Assembly: GCF_015291645.1 (NCBI RefSeq)
Contig: NZ_CP030055.1
Location: 7,400,501-7,464,500 of the forward strand
Reading direction: 5' to 3'
DNA: 64,000 nucleotides
DNA from: Bradyrhizobium sp. CCBAU 53340
GTDB lineage: Bacteria; Pseudomonadota; Alphaproteobacteria; Rhizobiales; Xanthobacteraceae
The stretch's first letter is position 1, and each line of letters opens with the position of its first letter. Positions 62,785 through 64,000 of this stretch are shown here, piece after piece. The translations under genes were made by a program, and so were the position numbers. The notes below the pieces were generated by a model. That model did no database searches, was not told the origin of the DNA, and saw nothing but the letters and a program-made list of their open reading frames with translations.

Positions 62785-63144
62785 ATGTATGACCACATCG
62801 GACTGCGCGTTGCCGACCTCGACGCCGCCACACGCTTCTACACCGCGGTGCTGGCGCCGCTCGGTTACGTGCTGTGCTCGAGCGGCGACGGCTATGCCGG
62901 CTTCGGACCGAAGGGCGAGCCGGCGCTCTGGCTGCATCTGAACAAGGGCCGCAAGGCCGACGGCGCGCATGTCGCGTTTCGCGCCAAGGACCATAACGCG
63001 GTGAAGGCCTTCCATCGCGAGGGGCTGCAAAACGGTGGCCATGACAATGGAGGCGCCGGACCGCGCAAGGATTACAGCCCGACTTACTACGCGGCGTTCC
63101 TGATCGATCCCGATGGCAACAATGTCGAGGCGGTTTGTACGTGA
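62785..63144 (+). CDS. VOC family protein
   Basis: This 119-residue glyoxalase-fold protein has the family opening YDHIGLRVADLDAATRFYTAVLAPLGYVL and the late FLIDPDGNNVEAVC. The metal-binding residues are plausible, but no substrate can be assigned. ATG 62785 is preferred because GGAGA lies 5-7 nt upstream; ATG 62773 is the alternative. It follows the AraC gene by 55 bp. Confidence 0.93.
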   Translation: MYDHIGLRVADLDAATRFYTAVLAPLGYVLCSSGDGYAGFGPKGEPALWLHLNKGRKADGAHVAFRAKDHNAVKAFHREGLQNGGHDNGGAGPRKDYSPTYYAAFLIDPDGNNVEAVCT

Positions 63145-63159
63145 GCCAGTCACGAACGC

Positions 63160-63247
63160 CGTCATTGCGAGGAGCCCTTGCGACGAAGCAATCCAGGCTG
63201 TTTCCACGGAGACATTTCTGGATTGCTTCGCTGCGCTCGCAATGACG
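63160..63247. repeat. Interspersed repeat, CGTCATTGCGAG family, copy 2
   Basis: The ends CGTCATTGCGAG and CGCAATGACG are inverted, and internal AGCAATCCAG and CTGGATTGCTTCG match the copy at 43383-43501. Confidence 0.85.
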
Positions 63248-63287
63248 GAGGACTTGGCGACCACTTACCGAAATCAAGGATACTTTC

Positions 63288-63689
63288 ATGGCCTCCATCC
63301 GCAACGACGTCTCCCTTCCCGCAGCAGCCCGCGACGTCTGGGATGCGGTGCGCGATTTCGGCGCGCTGCCTCAGCGGCTGGTGCCGGGCTTCGTCACCGC
63401 ATGCCAGCTCGACGGCGACGTACGCATCGTCACCTTCGCCAACGGTTCGGTTGCGCGCGAAGTGCTGGTCGATTGCGACGATATCAGGCAGCGGCTGGTC
63501 TACGCGATCAACAACGAGCGGCTGAAGCATTACAGCGCCTCGGTGGAGGTGATCGCCGAGGGCGAGGCAAGCTGCCGCCTGGTCTGGATCATCGACATGC
63601 TGCCGAACGAGCTTGCAGCCTACGTTCAGGAGCAGACCAAGGCCGCCGTGATCGCCATGCGCAAGGCGTTTCCGCCGAAACCTGCGTGA
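63288..63689 (+). CDS. SRPBCC family protein
   Basis: This 133-residue protein has the START/polyketide-cyclase fold pattern: NDVSLPAAARDVWDAVRDFGALPQRLVPGF at the N-terminus and AAYVQEQTKAAVIAMRKAF as the long C-terminal helix. It binds a hydrophobic small molecule in related proteins; the ligand here is unknown. It lies 41 bp after an interspersed repeat. Confidence 0.9.
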   Translation: MASIRNDVSLPAAARDVWDAVRDFGALPQRLVPGFVTACQLDGDVRIVTFANGSVAREVLVDCDDIRQRLVYAINNERLKHYSASVEVIAEGEASCRLVWIIDMLPNELAAYVQEQTKAAVIAMRKAFPPKPA

Positions 63690-63790
63690 TATTTCTCACA
63701 GAGCCCGCCCCTCATTCGGCCGTAGCCATGACCGTGTGCGTCGAGTTGGCCCCGCTCTTCCGGCGGCGCCACGCACGCGAGGAGCATGCC

Positions 63791-64000
63791 GTGAGAGGTG
63801 CGGACAAGGTGATCTGCCAGGCAGCTGCCGTGCTGCTGCTGTTTTCAATTTCGAGCGCGCCGGCCAAGGCGCAGTTCCTCGGCGGTGGAGCTGCCGGCGG
63901 CGAAGACATGATGACCCAGATGGCGCCGATGCTGGAGATGATGAAGGCAAAGATGGGCAAGCGCCGCTTCGCCATGATGATGCAGACCATGGGCCCGATG
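63791..64000 (+). CDS. Secreted Met-rich small protein, 3' end outside window
   Basis: The visible 70 codons start at GTG 63791, with CGAGGAGC about 8 nt upstream. A signal peptide (about residues 1-27, ending AKAQ) is followed by a Gly/Ala patch and a strikingly Met-rich helical stretch (TQMAPMLEMMKAKMGKRRFAMMMQTM). No family is recognised; related small exported proteins with Met-rich tails are known in rhizobia only as hypothetical. ATG 63728 is in frame but would precede the signal peptide. Confidence 0.65.
   Translation, partial: MRGADKVICQAAAVLLLFSISSAPAKAQFLGGGAAGGEDMMTQMAPMLEMMKAKMGKRRFAMMMQTMGPM

Overview
The window is a GC-rich (roughly 65%) alphaproteobacterial chromosome segment, most like Bradyrhizobium or a close relative. 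The evidence is the gene order of the aa3-type cytochrome oxidase locus, the strong GC3 bias, the rhizobial ligase-associated DNA repair genes, and several families of short palindromic interspersed repeats between genes (for example ends GTAGGGTGGGCAAAG...CTTTGCCCACCCTAC). No insertion sequence, prophage, CRISPR array or rRNA was seen. One tRNA gene (Gly, CCC) is present. The genus is inferred from gene content and style, not from a database search.

Layout. 1-5631 (minus): ctaC-ctaD-ctaB-coxF-ctaG-ctaE and a truncated DUF983 gene, i.e. oxidase subunits II, I and III with heme O synthase and the Cox11 copper chaperone. 6078-9894 (plus): an IalB-like secreted protein, tldD-lepB with a 4-nt overlap, and a small nucleotidyltransferase-fold protein. 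10032-13469: a glutathione block, with gshA and a MarR regulator on the minus strand and a glutathione S-transferase divergent from them, plus a two-repeat PAN-domain protein. 13697-14152: two small membrane proteins tail to tail. 14456-20946: a beta-oxidation operon (NTF2-like protein, acyl-CoA dehydrogenase, thiolase, FadB/J) facing a PadR regulator across two tandem PadR-type operators. 21307-24774: a 1155-residue PodJ-like coiled-coil/Sel1 membrane protein. 24937-27590: an MBL-fold hydrolase, a DMT exporter and a LysR regulator.

27726-36340: the ligase-associated DNA repair set (PdeM-type phosphoesterase, Lhr-like helicase, beta-CASP exonuclease, ATP-dependent ligase). It is split into two outward-facing halves by an orphan solute-binding protein and a TPR-methyltransferase. 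36627-46127: a small DUF6460-like membrane protein, an RNase Z-like hydrolase, a MATE exporter, pyrD with a DUF952 gene, an S24-type regulator with an apparently dead peptidase site, class I lysyl-tRNA synthetase, an orphan amino-acid-type binding protein, an SCO copper chaperone with a small membrane partner, and a secreted ClpP-like protein. 46377-48975: a flavin dehydrogenase, a RidA protein and an NTF2-like protein.

49031-57733 (minus) is one long sugar operon read lacI-xylB-xylA-ABC ATPase-permease-binding protein-aldo/keto reductase-lactonase-like amidohydrolase. It joins the isomerase/kinase route for xylose to enzymes typical of oxidative (fucose/arabinose-type) sugar degradation. 57835-59405: two GNAT acetyltransferases behind an XRE-cupin regulator. 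59582-64000: an epoxide-hydrolase-like enzyme, rpiB, tRNA-Gly, an O6-alkylguanine-DNA methyltransferase with an AraC regulator, a VOC protein, an SRPBCC protein and the start of a Met-rich secreted protein.

I found no clearly new multi-gene system. The best leads are cis-regulatory: matching palindromes at the marR/gst promoter, two exact ATGC-N8-GCAT sites at the padR/fad promoter, a FixK-type box upstream of the oxidase operon, and a LacI-type site before the sugar operon. Others are the hybrid sugar operon and the repeats that appear to supply the 5' ends of two repair genes.
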